A DNA stretch of 64,000 nucleotides from Aquimarina spinulae (GTDB lineage: Bacteria; Bacteroidota; Bacteroidia; Flavobacteriales; Flavobacteriaceae): NCBI RefSeq assembly GCF_943373825.1, contig NZ_CALSBP010000002.1, forward strand, positions 2,841,501 through 2,905,500. The letters are read 5' to 3'. This document shows, piece after piece, positions 26,846-36,418 of the stretch (positions within the stretch are counted from its first letter, which is position 1; every line of letters begins with the position of its first letter). The notes beneath the pieces are model-generated. The model was not told the DNA's origin, did not search any database, and saw only the letters and a program-made list of their open reading frames with translations. The position numbers and the translations under genes are program-made.

Positions 26846-27358
26846 TTATATATTTTTAACCAATTTTCTTAATTGTTTTAATGCATTATGCATTCTTTTT
26901 TCTACTGCTTTTACCGAAATGTCTAGCATTTCGGCAATTTCATTATATGTTTTTTTATCAATTCTATTCAGTAGAAAAACCTCTCTTTGGCCATCAGAAA
27001 GTTCGGAAATGGCATTCTGAAGCTTATCCATGAATTCCTTTTCTTCCATTACATAATCCGGAGACTCGATATTTTTGGTGCTACGAGGTATTTTCGCATA
27101 TTCTAGTCTTACCTTCTTATGAGCAACTTGATTTAAAAATAAGTTATTAGCAACGGTACACAAAAAGCCTTTAGTTCTCTCAAAGATTACCTTTTTACAG
27201 TTATCCCAGAGTTTTATAAATGCCTCTTGCATTACATCTTCTGCTTGTTCCTTATCCCCACATTTGTAGTAAATAAAATTTCTTATATCCTCAGCATGTG
27301 TCTCGAATAGCTTGGTGAATACAAGTTGTTCACAAACAGATTTTGAGGATTGGGTCAT
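26846..27358 (-). CDS. FecI-like ECF RNA polymerase sigma factor
   Basis: A 170-residue ECF sigma-70 factor. Region 2 (residues ~15-85) contains QAEDVMQEAFIKLWDN, and region 4 (~105-165) contains LSDGQREVFLLNRIDKKTY followed by the HTH segment NEIAEMLDISVKAVEKRM. It opens the FecR-receptor operon. A good -33/-7 promoter lies upstream, overlapping the start of the divergent gene, with an AGGTAGG/CCTACCT repeat in the leader. It probably drives the operon's own receptor gene. Confidence 0.9.
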   Translation of the reverse strand: MTQSSKSVCEQLVFTKLFETHAEDIRNFIYYKCGDKEQAEDVMQEAFIKLWDNCKKVIFERTKGFLCTVANNLFLNQVAHKKVRLEYAKIPRSTKNIESPDYVMEEKEFMDKLQNAISELSDGQREVFLLNRIDKKTYNEIAEMLDISVKAVEKRMHNALKQLRKLVKNI

Positions 27359-27382
27359 AAAAAAAGAATTTTTTTCGATTCG

Positions 27383-27407
27383 AGGTAGGGTGAAACGGTT
27401 CCTACCT
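27383..27407. promoter_or_regulatory. inverted repeat in the sigma-factor leader
   Basis: AGGTAGG and CCTACCT form a perfect 7-base inverted repeat 11 bases apart, between the predicted start of transcription of the sigma gene and its ATG. It could be a protein-binding site or a leader hairpin. No U-tract follows on the minus strand. Confidence 0.35.
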
Positions 27408-27417
27408 GTTATTAATC

Positions 27418-27448
27418 CAAAAATAGCTGATTATGAATTCGAAAACAA
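27418..27448 (-). promoter_or_regulatory. predicted promoter of the FecI-type sigma operon
   Basis: On the minus strand TTG (27448-27446), a 20-base spacer and TATTTTTG (27425-27418) match the Bacteroidota consensus TTG-N19-21-TAnnTTTG. The element overlaps the first codons of the divergent transglutaminase gene (ATG at 27433). The two transcription units may therefore interfere. Confidence 0.6.
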
Positions 27449-29010
27449 ATCTTAAAATCGCATTAACTATAATTTCAATAATTGCCATAATCGCAATAGG
27501 GTTTAAAATAAAACCAATTCTCAATAATTATGACAATTTTAATCCTGAAAAAGTGTATAAAGTAAACTACAGCTTCTTTTTTAAATCAGCAGATAAAAAC
27601 ATTTCATTAAAAACATATATCCCCAGTAGCAACTCGAGACAAAGAATTTCTAATGAAAATATCAAAAATGACAGTACTCTGTCTTTTGTTAAGAAAGAAG
27701 AAATTGGCGAAAATATAAGAGCAATTTGGAACACCAGTGAGAGAAATACATATCATTCTGTAGATTATGAATTTGTTTTCGAAGGAAAAGATAGAAATTT
27801 TAGAATCCCAAAAGCCTTTAATGTTGCATCGGGCAAGTATAGAAAATATCTTAAACCTACAGAAAATATCCAATCTGATAATGAAGTTATTAATGAATTA
27901 GCAACTCAACTAAGACAAAACACTAAAAATGACAGAGAAGTAATCAAAAATATTTTTGAGTATGTATATGCTATTCCTTCGGCGCCAATCATTACACTCA
28001 CAGATGCTGTAACTACAATCGAACAGAATAGAGCCTCTTGCAATGGAAAAAGTAGATTATTTGTAGCACTAAGTAGAAACTTGGGATATCCTGCAAGAAT
28101 AAAAGGAGGGATTATTGTAGAAAATACAGATAAAAGAACGTCGCATGCCTGGGTAGAAGTATTGATTAATGAAACATGGGTTCCTTTTGATGCATTAAAT
28201 AATCATTTTGGGTTTTTACCTGCCAATTACTTAGAGCTTTATCGAGGAGATAAATCTTTAATTACGCATACTGCGGGCATTCAGTTTGATTATACCTATA
28301 AGATGGAACAGGTACATCATATTTCTTTTTTAAAAATGAATTCTGAAGAAATTCATAATCTACCAGGTTTTTCTCTTTGGCATTTGATCGATAAAAATAT
28401 AATACCAACAGGAGCTTTACATCTTTTATTATTACTGCCTATTGGGGGATTTTTGGTTGCTTTTTTAAGAAATATTGTTGGATTAAAAACTTTTGGAGTA
28501 TTCCTACCTGTATTGATAGCCTTTTCTTTATTGCATACAGGTTTTATCTCTGGGATTGCAATTTTTGTGGGACTTATTATGTTTATTGGATTAATATCAT
28601 ATCCTTTTGATAAACTAGGATTGTTATACACTCCAAAAGTGGTGATCTCACTTACTACAATGGTATCTGTGATCCTTTTGGCAACACATTTTGGGGTTAA
28701 GAATAACATAGAGTGGCTTACCAAATTAACATTCTTCCCTATCATTATCCTTACCATTTCGGCAGAACGCTTCTCACGCTCTACTCTTGAAGATGGATAT
28801 CTAAAAGCTATCGATAAATTGTTCCAAACATTAATAGCTACATCAATTTCTTATCTCATACTCTCCTGGTCATGGTTACCATCTGTTTTGGTTTTATTTC
28901 CAGAAATAGCTCTTTTAATAATAGCATTGTCCACATTATTAGGGAGATATATTGGGATACGATGGGTAGAATTATTTAGGTTCAAGCCTCTTTTGAAAGC
29001 AGAAAAATAA
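27433..29010 (+). CDS. transglutaminase-like domain fused to a 7TM domain
   Basis: A 525-residue membrane protein. One N-terminal helix (~8-28) is followed by an extracytoplasmic region with a transglutaminase core (~155-270), and from ~330 about six or seven helices of the 7TM_transglut type (LLLLLPIGGFLVAFLRN, GLKTFGVFLPVLIAF). Relatives fused to 7TM are often described as inactive transglutaminases. Here a Cys-His-Asp triad is readable: Cys203 (RASCNGKS), His238 (TSHAWVEV) and Asp253 (VPFDALN). The next genes encode an ATP-grasp ligase and a barrel protein, a linkage known in part from Gammaproteobacteria. The substrate is unknown. Confidence 0.8.
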   Translation: MNSKTNLKIALTIISIIAIIAIGFKIKPILNNYDNFNPEKVYKVNYSFFFKSADKNISLKTYIPSSNSRQRISNENIKNDSTLSFVKKEEIGENIRAIWNTSERNTYHSVDYEFVFEGKDRNFRIPKAFNVASGKYRKYLKPTENIQSDNEVINELATQLRQNTKNDREVIKNIFEYVYAIPSAPIITLTDAVTTIEQNRASCNGKSRLFVALSRNLGYPARIKGGIIVENTDKRTSHAWVEVLINETWVPFDALNNHFGFLPANYLELYRGDKSLITHTAGIQFDYTYKMEQVHHISFLKMNSEEIHNLPGFSLWHLIDKNIIPTGALHLLLLLPIGGFLVAFLRNIVGLKTFGVFLPVLIAFSLLHTGFISGIAIFVGLIMFIGLISYPFDKLGLLYTPKVVISLTTMVSVILLATHFGVKNNIEWLTKLTFFPIIILTISAERFSRSTLEDGYLKAIDKLFQTLIATSISYLILSWSWLPSVLVLFPEIALLIIALSTLLGRYIGIRWVELFRFKPLLKAEK

Positions 29011-29093
29011 AAAACCATCTTTTTTTGGTAGGGTATATAAACATTCACCTGTTTCTATAGCAAACAAAAAAGATAATACTAAAAAATATAAAT

Positions 29094-29972
29094 ATGTTCT
29101 CAATAATTTTCAATAAGAAATCGACCGCAGCATCTGGCGTAATTGGTTTGAATGAAAGAAACATAAAGCTTATTTATCCCAATAACCCGAAGAGGCATTA
29201 TCCCTTAGCCGATGATAAAGTACTTACCAAAGAAATATTACATCAATACAATATCCCTTGTGCAGAAACCTATGCAGTAATCGAATATAATAGTGATATT
29301 AAAGAAGCATGGAAATCCTGCAAACATTATCCTTCTGTAGCAATAAAACCAGCAAATGGTTGTGGCGGTGGCGGTATTAAAATTCTTAAAAAGAATAAGA
29401 AAGATAATTGGATATGCAACGGTGAAATGATTACCGATCGAGAAGTATTTCAACATATGGCATCTATAATTATGGGATTCTTTTCGTTAGGTTCTCACGA
29501 CAGGGTACTTATCGAAGAATGTATAGAGCCACATCCTTTTTTTCATGAGATATATCCACAGGGAGTACCCGACTTCAGAATCATAACACTTAATAAAACA
29601 CCATTAATGGGAATGTTAAGAATGCCCACAGATAGGTCTGATGGTAAAGCGAATCTTCATCAAAATGGAGTAGGTATAGGTATCGACATGAAAGGAGGAA
29701 GATTATTAGAAGTATATGATGGCAAACAATATAGCAATCATCACCCGGATAGTACATTTTTGGTTAATGGTACCCCCATACCATACTGGAAAGAAATTTT
29801 GGAAATATCTATAGCAACGGCTAAGGCATTTCCACTAAACTATCTGGGGATTGATATTGTGATCGATAAAAATAAGGGTCCGCAAATTATGGAAATCAAT
29901 GTTCGACCTGGCCTTGGGATTCAACTAGTAAATAAAACCGGATTAAAAGAAGTGATAAAACAGGCTATTTAA
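29094..29972 (+). CDS. alpha-L-glutamate ligase-like ATP-grasp protein
   Basis: A 292-residue RimK-related ATP-grasp protein. SVAIKPANGCGGGGIKIL is the lysine plus glycine-rich ATP loop, and the C-terminal metal/ATP site is LGIDIVIDKNKGPQIMEIN followed by RPGLGIQ. ATP-grasp ligases join a carboxylate to an amine through an acyl-phosphate; this branch (rimK-related E-ligase) travels with 7TM-transglutaminase genes, as here. Cytoplasmic, no signal peptide. Its peptide or amino-acid substrate is unknown. Confidence 0.85.
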   Translation: MFSIIFNKKSTAASGVIGLNERNIKLIYPNNPKRHYPLADDKVLTKEILHQYNIPCAETYAVIEYNSDIKEAWKSCKHYPSVAIKPANGCGGGGIKILKKNKKDNWICNGEMITDREVFQHMASIIMGFFSLGSHDRVLIEECIEPHPFFHEIYPQGVPDFRIITLNKTPLMGMLRMPTDRSDGKANLHQNGVGIGIDMKGGRLLEVYDGKQYSNHHPDSTFLVNGTPIPYWKEILEISIATAKAFPLNYLGIDIVIDKNKGPQIMEINVRPGLGIQLVNKTGLKEVIKQAI

Positions 29973-30004
29973 ATAACGCATTAAACAAAAGAAGAAAAAT
30001 TGTA

Positions 30005-31138
30005 ATGGAAAACAGAAATATAATACTTGCTGTACTCATCGTATTTATATACGCTATAGGCTTTTCGCAAAGTAAAAACACTTTTGATATCGAAACGCAG
30101 GGAGGGTATGAATACAACTATTTTAAAAGCCCTAAAGAAGTAAGAGTGAATGATAGTGTACTTTCAAAAGAGGATTTGATATCAAGTGGCATTTATCAAG
30201 ATATCTCAATCAATTATAAGTACCGTTATAAATGGAAAAAAAACAGAATAAGGTTGTCTTTAAATCCTTTTTCAAGACTATTCTATGAGAATTTTGATGA
30301 TAGTTATTGGAGCTTGGATACAAGAGCAAAATATGATCACAGATTTACTAAAAAAACTACTTTTTTGGCCGAAGTTAGATTTAGGCGAATGAATAGAGAA
30401 GGTTTGGGCGGAGATCAGGATGTATTGATTAACCCATTGGGATATACAAACTATGGAGCTACCACAGGAATAAAGCTTATGCCTTTTAATGCTAATGAAA
30501 TGACATTAGAAGGGTTTTATAACTTTAAAAATTTTGATGCTTTTGGAGTAAGGGATCTACAATTTGATGAGTTCGGAATTCAATTCTCCAGTGTTCAATC
30601 CTTTACCGTAAATCGATTAGAGCACAAGATAAAGGTAAATACATATTTCAAAAAAAGAAAGTATGATACTTTTAATGCTAGCGAAATAGATACAGATGGT
30701 GAAAGAGATTGGGACTATATAAAAGGAGGTTTGTTTTATGAATTACCGTTTAGCGAAAAGTTTAAAATAAAGCCCAATTTTGTGTACTACGCAAGGATCG
30801 ATAACTCTACTGGGCGTTCTGGATTTAATCAGTTTGGACCGGGAATCAATATGAGGTATAAAAACAAAATAACCAAAGTACGAGCCTCTCTATCATTTAT
30901 TACCAGAAAATACAAAGAAATTGAAGCCAGAAATACCGAGATAGCAATAGGAGAAAATTTGAAATATCAATATGCAAATTTTCATCTTAATGCTTCACAT
31001 CAAATAGGAAACGGGTTTTCATTAACCGCAACACTATATTCTAGAGTAAGGAGTACAAATTATACAGATATAGACGCCCGTTCTTTCAGAAATTATAGAA
31101 ATCAATATGCAGGAATAGGCGTTCTATGGGAATTATAA
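30005..31138 (+). CDS. predicted outer-membrane beta-barrel protein
   Basis: A 377-residue exported protein with a signal peptide (~1-20, cut near FSQSK). The rest alternates polar and aromatic residues, as in a beta-barrel (YKYRYKWKKNRIRLSLNP, TTFLAEVRFRRMNREG), and it ends in the aromatic-rich IGVLWEL. I know no named family. It begins 32 bases after the ATP-grasp gene on the same strand and ends at a terminator. It is the likely outer-membrane member of the transglutaminase/ATP-grasp cluster. Confidence 0.65.
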   Translation: MENRNIILAVLIVFIYAIGFSQSKNTFDIETQGGYEYNYFKSPKEVRVNDSVLSKEDLISSGIYQDISINYKYRYKWKKNRIRLSLNPFSRLFYENFDDSYWSLDTRAKYDHRFTKKTTFLAEVRFRRMNREGLGGDQDVLINPLGYTNYGATTGIKLMPFNANEMTLEGFYNFKNFDAFGVRDLQFDEFGIQFSSVQSFTVNRLEHKIKVNTYFKKRKYDTFNASEIDTDGERDWDYIKGGLFYELPFSEKFKIKPNFVYYARIDNSTGRSGFNQFGPGINMRYKNKITKVRASLSFITRKYKEIEARNTEIAIGENLKYQYANFHLNASHQIGNGFSLTATLYSRVRSTNYTDIDARSFRNYRNQYAGIGVLWEL

Positions 31139-31172
31139 CATTATTCCCTTTTATTTATTGTTAGTTTTTTTC

Positions 31173-31206
31173 GGTTAAGCGTTACTTTTGTAGCGCTTAA
31201 CTTTTT
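31173..31206 (+). terminator. intrinsic terminator after the ATP-grasp/barrel cluster
   Basis: The stem GTTAAGCG / CGCTTAAC (31174-31201), extended by imperfect pairs, is followed by TTTTT. It lies 35 bases after the barrel gene's stop. Confidence 0.75.
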
Positions 31207-31335
31207 AATAAGATCAAGCTAGTAAAATTAGGATAGGCAGTATTCGAACTATTAATCTAACTTATCCAGTTTAAAAGTGAACTCTTATTAAAAATATCTA
31301 AAAGTAGATTTGACAACTATAATTGAGTAAGGACA

Positions 31336-31692
31336 ATGGCAAGAGACGAAAAACTAAAAGAACGCTGGGAGACCCTGGTAAAAAAACTGTCGGATCAGTT
31401 TGCAGACGGAGAAGATTTAGATCTCGACGGGATTATATATCTAATAGGAGTACAAGAATTGGGTCAATTACACCGGAAGTTTAAAAAAGACGAAAAATTA
31501 GATTTAATGCATATTGCAATATGTCGACTTTTAGAGCCCTATGGTTATTATGAATTTGATTATTATGATGATGATGGTTGGCCGCATTATAAGATTAAAG
31601 AGCAATTACCTAGTCTTAAAGCAGGTGAACAATCTGTTTTGATGAAAGAAGCTATTGTAAGTTATTTTTTGGTAAGTAGGTATATCGTATAA
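31336..31692 (+). CDS. conserved-looking hypothetical protein
   Basis: A 118-residue soluble acidic protein without signal peptide or membrane helix. It has a helical N-terminus (ERWETLVKKLSDQF), an acidic turn (DGEDLDLDGIIYLIG), the segment GYYEFDYYDDDGWPHYK, and a helical end. Base use matches neighbouring genes. Proteins of this size and look occur in many Bacteroidota, but I do not know a function. It is flanked by a terminator upstream and an AraC gene downstream. Confidence 0.65.
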   Translation: MARDEKLKERWETLVKKLSDQFADGEDLDLDGIIYLIGVQELGQLHRKFKKDEKLDLMHIAICRLLEPYGYYEFDYYDDDGWPHYKIKEQLPSLKAGEQSVLMKEAIVSYFLVSRYIV

Positions 31693-31761
31693 GTACAGCA
31701 TCGAGAACAAAACAAAATATCAACATCGCGTTTTGGGAAAATAAATTTCTCTCAAAGTAAT

Positions 31762-32529
31762 ATGCCAACAATTTACAATGGTAAAACAACAGGTATTGCT
31801 TTAAAATATGTGATAGAAGGAAAAGAACATTATAAAACGAATATAAATCGATTAAATGTGCATAAGGGTCAATTTATTATCCTGAGAGAAAATATTGACT
31901 ACGAAGTGTATTCTAAAAATATAAATACCCAAGGTTTCTGTCTAGATATTAATCCAGAATTATTAGATGTAGAGATATCAGATTTTTTGAAAAATGATTT
32001 ATTATTTAATCAACCATTTTCAGGAATTTTATCTACCTCATTAGGTAAATCTTTATACAATTTTACTAACACTACTACAACGGCTAAATTTGCTCAAAAA
32101 CCTATAGAGGTTATTACTAAGTTTAAAGACGATTTACTCTGCTTTCAAAATGATCTGACCATGCTCGGAAATGCTTTGCAAAACATAACCAAAAGAGTTA
32201 ATACACAAAAACTTCTGGTTTCAAAACTTTTTGAAGCAAGAGAATATATTCATTTATATTATGCACATAAAATTTCGTTAAGTACTCTTGCAGGTATATC
32301 AGGCATCTCTAAGTATCATTTTGCCAGAGTTTTTAAAATTTGTTTTAAAATGACTCCGTTACAAATGCAGGAACAGTTGCGAATGGAAAAAGCCAGAGAA
32401 CTATTACATAGTGGTAAGATTTCTTTAACCTCGATAGCGTATCAATTAGGGTATACAGATTTAGCTTCGTTTTCTAAAAGGTTTAAAAAATATTACAAAA
32501 TATCGCCTTCACAATATGAAGTGATTTAA
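31762..32529 (+). CDS. AraC-family transcriptional regulator
   Basis: A 255-residue regulator. The N-terminal half (~1-150) is a cupin-like sensor of unclear ligand, and residues ~165-255 form an AraC-type double helix-turn-helix: KISLSTLAGISGISKYHFAR, then KMTPLQMQEQLRMEKARELL, and the second HTH TSIAYQLGYTDLASFSKRFK. No signal peptide. The following DUF885 gene may be a target, but a 149-base gap separates them and no operator is evident. Confidence 0.88.
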   Translation: MPTIYNGKTTGIALKYVIEGKEHYKTNINRLNVHKGQFIILRENIDYEVYSKNINTQGFCLDINPELLDVEISDFLKNDLLFNQPFSGILSTSLGKSLYNFTNTTTTAKFAQKPIEVITKFKDDLLCFQNDLTMLGNALQNITKRVNTQKLLVSKLFEAREYIHLYYAHKISLSTLAGISGISKYHFARVFKICFKMTPLQMQEQLRMEKARELLHSGKISLTSIAYQLGYTDLASFSKRFKKYYKISPSQYEVI

Positions 32530-32678
32530 ACTTTTTTGATTCTGGCGAAAAAGAACATTTTTGTAGCGAATAGAGAAAAGTTTAAATCACTTCTCTATAA
32601 AATAGCAAGATTGCACAAACTATAGTGAGATTTCCATAGTATCATTGTATTAAAACAGATTTTAAAAATCAAATTAAT

Positions 32679-33986
32679 ATGGTAAGTAGAGATATTAGAA
32701 TTATAGTACAGATATTTATGTTCGTTCTATTTAGTTGCCAAAACAAAACCGAAAGCCAATCTATTGAATGGGAAACTATAACCAAAGAATTTATAAAGGA
32801 CTATAAAAAACTAGATCTTCAGGGATTAGAGCTTTCTTTTGTAGAAAACCTCAAGAACATTAGAGACAAGAAATCTGTTCAAAACCAGGAAGAAGTATTT
32901 ATCTCTTTAGAAAATGCATTACAAAAAATAAACAAAAATCAATTGTCTGATCGTGATAAATTGGATTATGAAATATTGCTTTATGAATGTGAACTTAATC
33001 GAGAGAGAATAATAATCGAAAAAAAATGGTTAAATACAATTAGAGATAGTATCCCAACCACTAAAATATTTGATGTACCCAATGGAAAAGATTGGTATGC
33101 GTATTTCTTAAAAAAGTGGGTAGATAAAGACGCAACACCAGACCAGATATATGATTTGGGAGTAAAAGAAATAGAAAAGGTAACTTCTAAAATCAAAGAA
33201 ATACAGACCAAATCCGGGATGGATAGTTTGGATTTTAATAGACATATTAAGGATTCGGTGTTTTTTTATTCCAATGTTGAAATGGTTCAAAAGCGTTTTT
33301 TACAAATCAGAGAAACTGTAGCCAACAAATTACCAGAAATATTTCCGTTTACAGATAGAATCCCAGAGGTAAGAATTAAACGAGGAATCAATAAAAATTT
33401 GTCTCAAGTTCCTGGATTTTATACAAATGGCATCTTTTATTATAATTATTTCAATACATCTTTTAATAAGCGACAAGTAGGTTGGTTATACATTCATGAA
33501 GGAATGCCAGGACATCATTATCAGGCAATGGTTGAAACGTTATTGCATCGTTCTGATATTCAAAAGATGTTTAGATATAGAGGAGTTGCAGAAGGATGGG
33601 CTGCATATGTAGAAGAAATAGGAAAGGAAATAGGAGCATACCAAAACATATATGATGAATTAGGAAAATGGGAATGGGATATTATTCGTTCTGTACGGGT
33701 AGCATTAGATGTAGGTCTTAATTATTATGGCTGGAGTGACCAAAAAGCTTTAAAATTTTGGCAACAATACATCAAAGGGCAAGATGATATTGCTTTTCGC
33801 GAAATAGCCAGAATGAAAAGGTGGCCGGTACAAGTTATCACGTATAAATATGGATCAAATAAAATACTTCAATGGAAATCGCAACTCGAAAAAAATCAAA
33901 ACTTTAACCTTAAAGAATTTCACAATAACATTTTAAAAAACGGATTGTTACCTTATTCAATTTTAGAATCACAACTAGGGCTGTAA
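32679..33986 (+). CDS. DUF885 family lipoprotein (predicted metallopeptidase-like)
   Basis: A 435-residue lipoprotein. The N-terminal signal ends in LFSC with Cys at ~20. The DUF885 core shows the zinc-binding motif HEGMPGHHYQ (HExxPGHH, near residue 275) and the downstream EGWAAYVEEIGKE, which supplies a further acidic ligand. DUF885 proteins are gluzincin-like and presumed periplasmic peptidases. The length is shorter than the ~600 residues common in the family, with the missing part mostly N-terminal. Stand-alone gene. Confidence 0.82.
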   Translation: MVSRDIRIIVQIFMFVLFSCQNKTESQSIEWETITKEFIKDYKKLDLQGLELSFVENLKNIRDKKSVQNQEEVFISLENALQKINKNQLSDRDKLDYEILLYECELNRERIIIEKKWLNTIRDSIPTTKIFDVPNGKDWYAYFLKKWVDKDATPDQIYDLGVKEIEKVTSKIKEIQTKSGMDSLDFNRHIKDSVFFYSNVEMVQKRFLQIRETVANKLPEIFPFTDRIPEVRIKRGINKNLSQVPGFYTNGIFYYNYFNTSFNKRQVGWLYIHEGMPGHHYQAMVETLLHRSDIQKMFRYRGVAEGWAAYVEEIGKEIGAYQNIYDELGKWEWDIIRSVRVALDVGLNYYGWSDQKALKFWQQYIKGQDDIAFREIARMKRWPVQVITYKYGSNKILQWKSQLEKNQNFNLKEFHNNILKNGLLPYSILESQLGL

Positions 33987-34086
33987 TTACTTTATATTTA
34001 TGAAAGCATTATCATATGATAATTACGAAGTTCATTATATTTAGATCGCTTATTTAATAACGATATAATACAGACAGACTTATAGT

Positions 34087-34908
34087 ATGATGGTTAGAAC
34101 TTTAGAAAAAGTTGCATTTAAATCGATAATAGATTGCTTTCTAATTTCATTTAAAAACTACTTTGTAGAAATGCCAACAGATTTAGAGTATTACAAAGAA
34201 AGATGGGATAACGCAAAAGTTCGATTTGATCTATCCTATGGGATGTTTGATGATGAAAAACTTGTAGGGTTTATTATAAATGGAATTGACAAACGAAACG
34301 GAGATCTAATCGCATTTAACACAGGAACAGGTGTGATTCCCGAATATCGGGGAAAGAAGATAGTACAATCTATCTATGAGTATGCTCTTAAAGATTTAAA
34401 ACAAAATGGTATTACTCTATGTTCTTTAGAAGTAATTAAAGAGAATACGATTGCTATTAAATCCTATGAAAATGTTGGCTTTGAGAAATGTAAAAATTAT
34501 AAGTGCTTTAAAGGTAAAATACAGATTGAGAATGAGAAGGTTGTTGAGTTAAATGAAATTGATTTTAACCAATTTGATATGATAAACTTACCTAATCAGG
34601 AATACTATTCTTGGGACAATCACAAAAACTCAATCAAAGATGGAAATTACAGATATTTTCAAGTTTTAAGAGATCAAACTCCAGAATCTTATTTTGTTAT
34701 CAATCCGGTAAATGGATATTTAGCGCAATTTGATCTTTTGAATAAAGATGAATTAGGATGGGATCGTCTGTTTTTAGGAATTAAAAGTATTTGTGAAACC
34801 GTAAAAATTAATAATATTGATACGAGACTTATCAAGAAAATAAACTATTTGAATTCGATACATGTCGAAAACATAATTGATCAGTACGAAATGGAATTAA
34901 GAATATAA
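34087..34908 (+). CDS. GNAT-family N-acetyltransferase
   Basis: A 273-residue acetyltransferase. The N-terminal GNAT domain has the acetyl-CoA motif in NTGTGVIPEYRGKKI (~78-92) and the motif-B segment NTIAIKSYENVGFEK. Residues ~140-273 form a second region that may be a degenerate GNAT repeat. The substrate is unknown. It lies directly upstream of pheS but with a separate -7-like element (TAAATTTG, 34937-34944) between them. Confidence 0.83.
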   Translation: MMVRTLEKVAFKSIIDCFLISFKNYFVEMPTDLEYYKERWDNAKVRFDLSYGMFDDEKLVGFIINGIDKRNGDLIAFNTGTGVIPEYRGKKIVQSIYEYALKDLKQNGITLCSLEVIKENTIAIKSYENVGFEKCKNYKCFKGKIQIENEKVVELNEIDFNQFDMINLPNQEYYSWDNHKNSIKDGNYRYFQVLRDQTPESYFVINPVNGYLAQFDLLNKDELGWDRLFLGIKSICETVKINNIDTRLIKKINYLNSIHVENIIDQYEMELRI

Positions 34909-34966
34909 ATGTACTATTCTATTAACCTAAATTGCGTAAATTTGCCGTTCTATTAAGAAAATAGTG

Positions 34967-35986
34967 ATGATTGATAAGATTAAAGAGTATATAGAAGAAG
35001 TTGATAGTTTTAAAGCTAAAACTAAAGAAGATGTTGAGGCATTTCGAATTAAGTTTTCGGGTAAAAAAGGATTGATTAATGAATTCTTTGCAGAGTTCAG
35101 AAATGTAGCTAATGACCAGAAAAAAGAATTTGGACAAGCTATTAATGCTCTTAAAGTAGCGGCAGAAGGAAAGGTAAAATCTTTAAAAGACGAATTAGAA
35201 TCCAAAGACGAAGATAAAGGACTTTATGGTGACCTTACAAGACCGGCAGAACCTATTGGTTTAGGATCCAGGCATCCTATTTCTTTGGTAAAAAATCAAA
35301 TCATTGATATTTTTTCTCGTATAGGATTTAATGTAAGCGAAGGTCCTGAGATAGAAGATGACTGGCATAACTTTACAGCACTTAATTTACCAGAATATCA
35401 CCCGGCACGAGATATGCAGGATACGTTTTTTATTCAAACAGACCCAGATATTCTGTTACGTACGCATACCTCGTCGGTTCAAGTACGATATATGGAAAAT
35501 AATAAACCGCCAATTCGTACAATTTCTCCAGGAAGAGTATATCGTAATGAAGCTATTTCTGCACGATCACATTGCTTTTTTCACCAGGTAGAAGGATTGT
35601 ATATTGACAAAGATGTGTCGTTTGCCGATTTAAAACAGACACTTCAATACTTTACTACAGAGATGTTTGGTAAATCAAGAATTAGATTACGCCCATCGTA
35701 TTTTCCGTTTACCGAGCCTAGTGCAGAAGTAGATGTATACTGGGGATTAGAAACAGAGACCGATTATAAAATGACCAAAGGAACAGGTTGGTTAGAAATT
35801 ATGGGCTGCGGAATGGTGGATCCTAATGTGCTTAAAAATTGTAATATAGACCCTCAGGAATATAGTGGTTTTGCATTTGGGATGGGAATCGATCGTATTG
35901 CTCTTTTATTATATGGCGTGTCTGATATTCGAATGCTTAGCGAAAATGATGTACGTTTCCTAGAGCAATTTAAATCTTCACTATAG
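34967..35986 (+). CDS. pheS: phenylalanyl-tRNA synthetase alpha subunit
   Basis: A 339-residue PheRS alpha subunit that charges tRNA-Phe with the beta subunit (not in the window). It has the N-terminal coiled coil (~1-85), motif 1 region [12 protein letters not shown], motif 2 [13 protein letters not shown] ... [14 protein letters not shown], and motif 3 [17 protein letters not shown]. Start taken at MIDKIKEY; the ATG one codon earlier is equally possible. A -7-like TAAATTTG lies 23 bases upstream. Confidence 0.96.
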   Translation: MIDKIKEYIEEVDSFKAKTKEDVEAFRIKFSGKKGLINEFFAEFRNVANDQKKEFGQAINALKVAAEGKVKSLKDELESKDEDKGLYGDLTRPAEPIGLGSRHPISLVKNQIIDIFSRIGFNVSEGPEIEDDWHNFTALNLPEYHPARDMQDTFFIQTDPDILLRTHTSSVQVRYMENNKPPIRTISPGRVYRNEAISARSHCFFHQVEGLYIDKDVSFADLKQTLQYFTTEMFGKSRIRLRPSYFPFTEPSAEVDVYWGLETETDYKMTKGTGWLEIMGCGMVDPNVLKNCNIDPQEYSGFAFGMGIDRIALLLYGVSDIRMLSENDVRFLEQFKSSL

Positions 35987-35994
35987 GGTAGAAC

Positions 35995-36390
35995 ATGAAG
36001 AAAGATATTGAAATACCTATTGTAGAAGGTGTTTATATTGCAGTGATCAAAGAATGGGACGAAGAATTTCTTGCGCAGCATTGGAACTCCTATATTATTA
36101 ATGATCGTGATACCGCAATAGAAATGGTTCTGGTGGTGACCAAAGGATATGATGGGGATAGAAAAACCTCATTGCTACGTCATGGTATAGGAACGATGGA
36201 AGCAAAATCTTCTGCCAAAATCGAAATGCTTCAGGAAGAATTACTGGGAATGAATAATGAATTTGTTGTCACTTTCTTTGCAGAAAGTAAAATGTATGAT
36301 AAAAAGTATGTGTTTAGAAAACATACTATAAATGAAAACGCTTTTCAGAATTTACCAGTAATGGATCAATTAGGAGTATTGGTAAAATAA
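35995..36390 (+). CDS. conserved hypothetical protein downstream of pheS
   Basis: A 131-residue soluble protein, 8 bases after pheS and so probably in its operon. It begins MKKDIEIPIVEGVYIAVIKEW and carries SSAKIEMLQEELLGMNNEFVV; I recall such proteins next to pheS in Flavobacteriia, but no function is established that I can name. No signal peptide, membrane helix or catalytic motif is visible. Confidence 0.7.
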   Translation: MKKDIEIPIVEGVYIAVIKEWDEEFLAQHWNSYIINDRDTAIEMVLVVTKGYDGDRKTSLLRHGIGTMEAKSSAKIEMLQEELLGMNNEFVVTFFAESKMYDKKYVFRKHTINENAFQNLPVMDQLGVLVK

Positions 36391-36418
36391 ATTACTAATT
36401 ATAACCACCTTCAATATA

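Noticed and set aside
31139..31335. Hairpin-rich gap checked for a tRNA
   Set aside because: No cloverleaf or TTCGA-type T-arm with a matching acceptor stem; the stem is an intrinsic terminator. No tRNA was found anywhere in the window.
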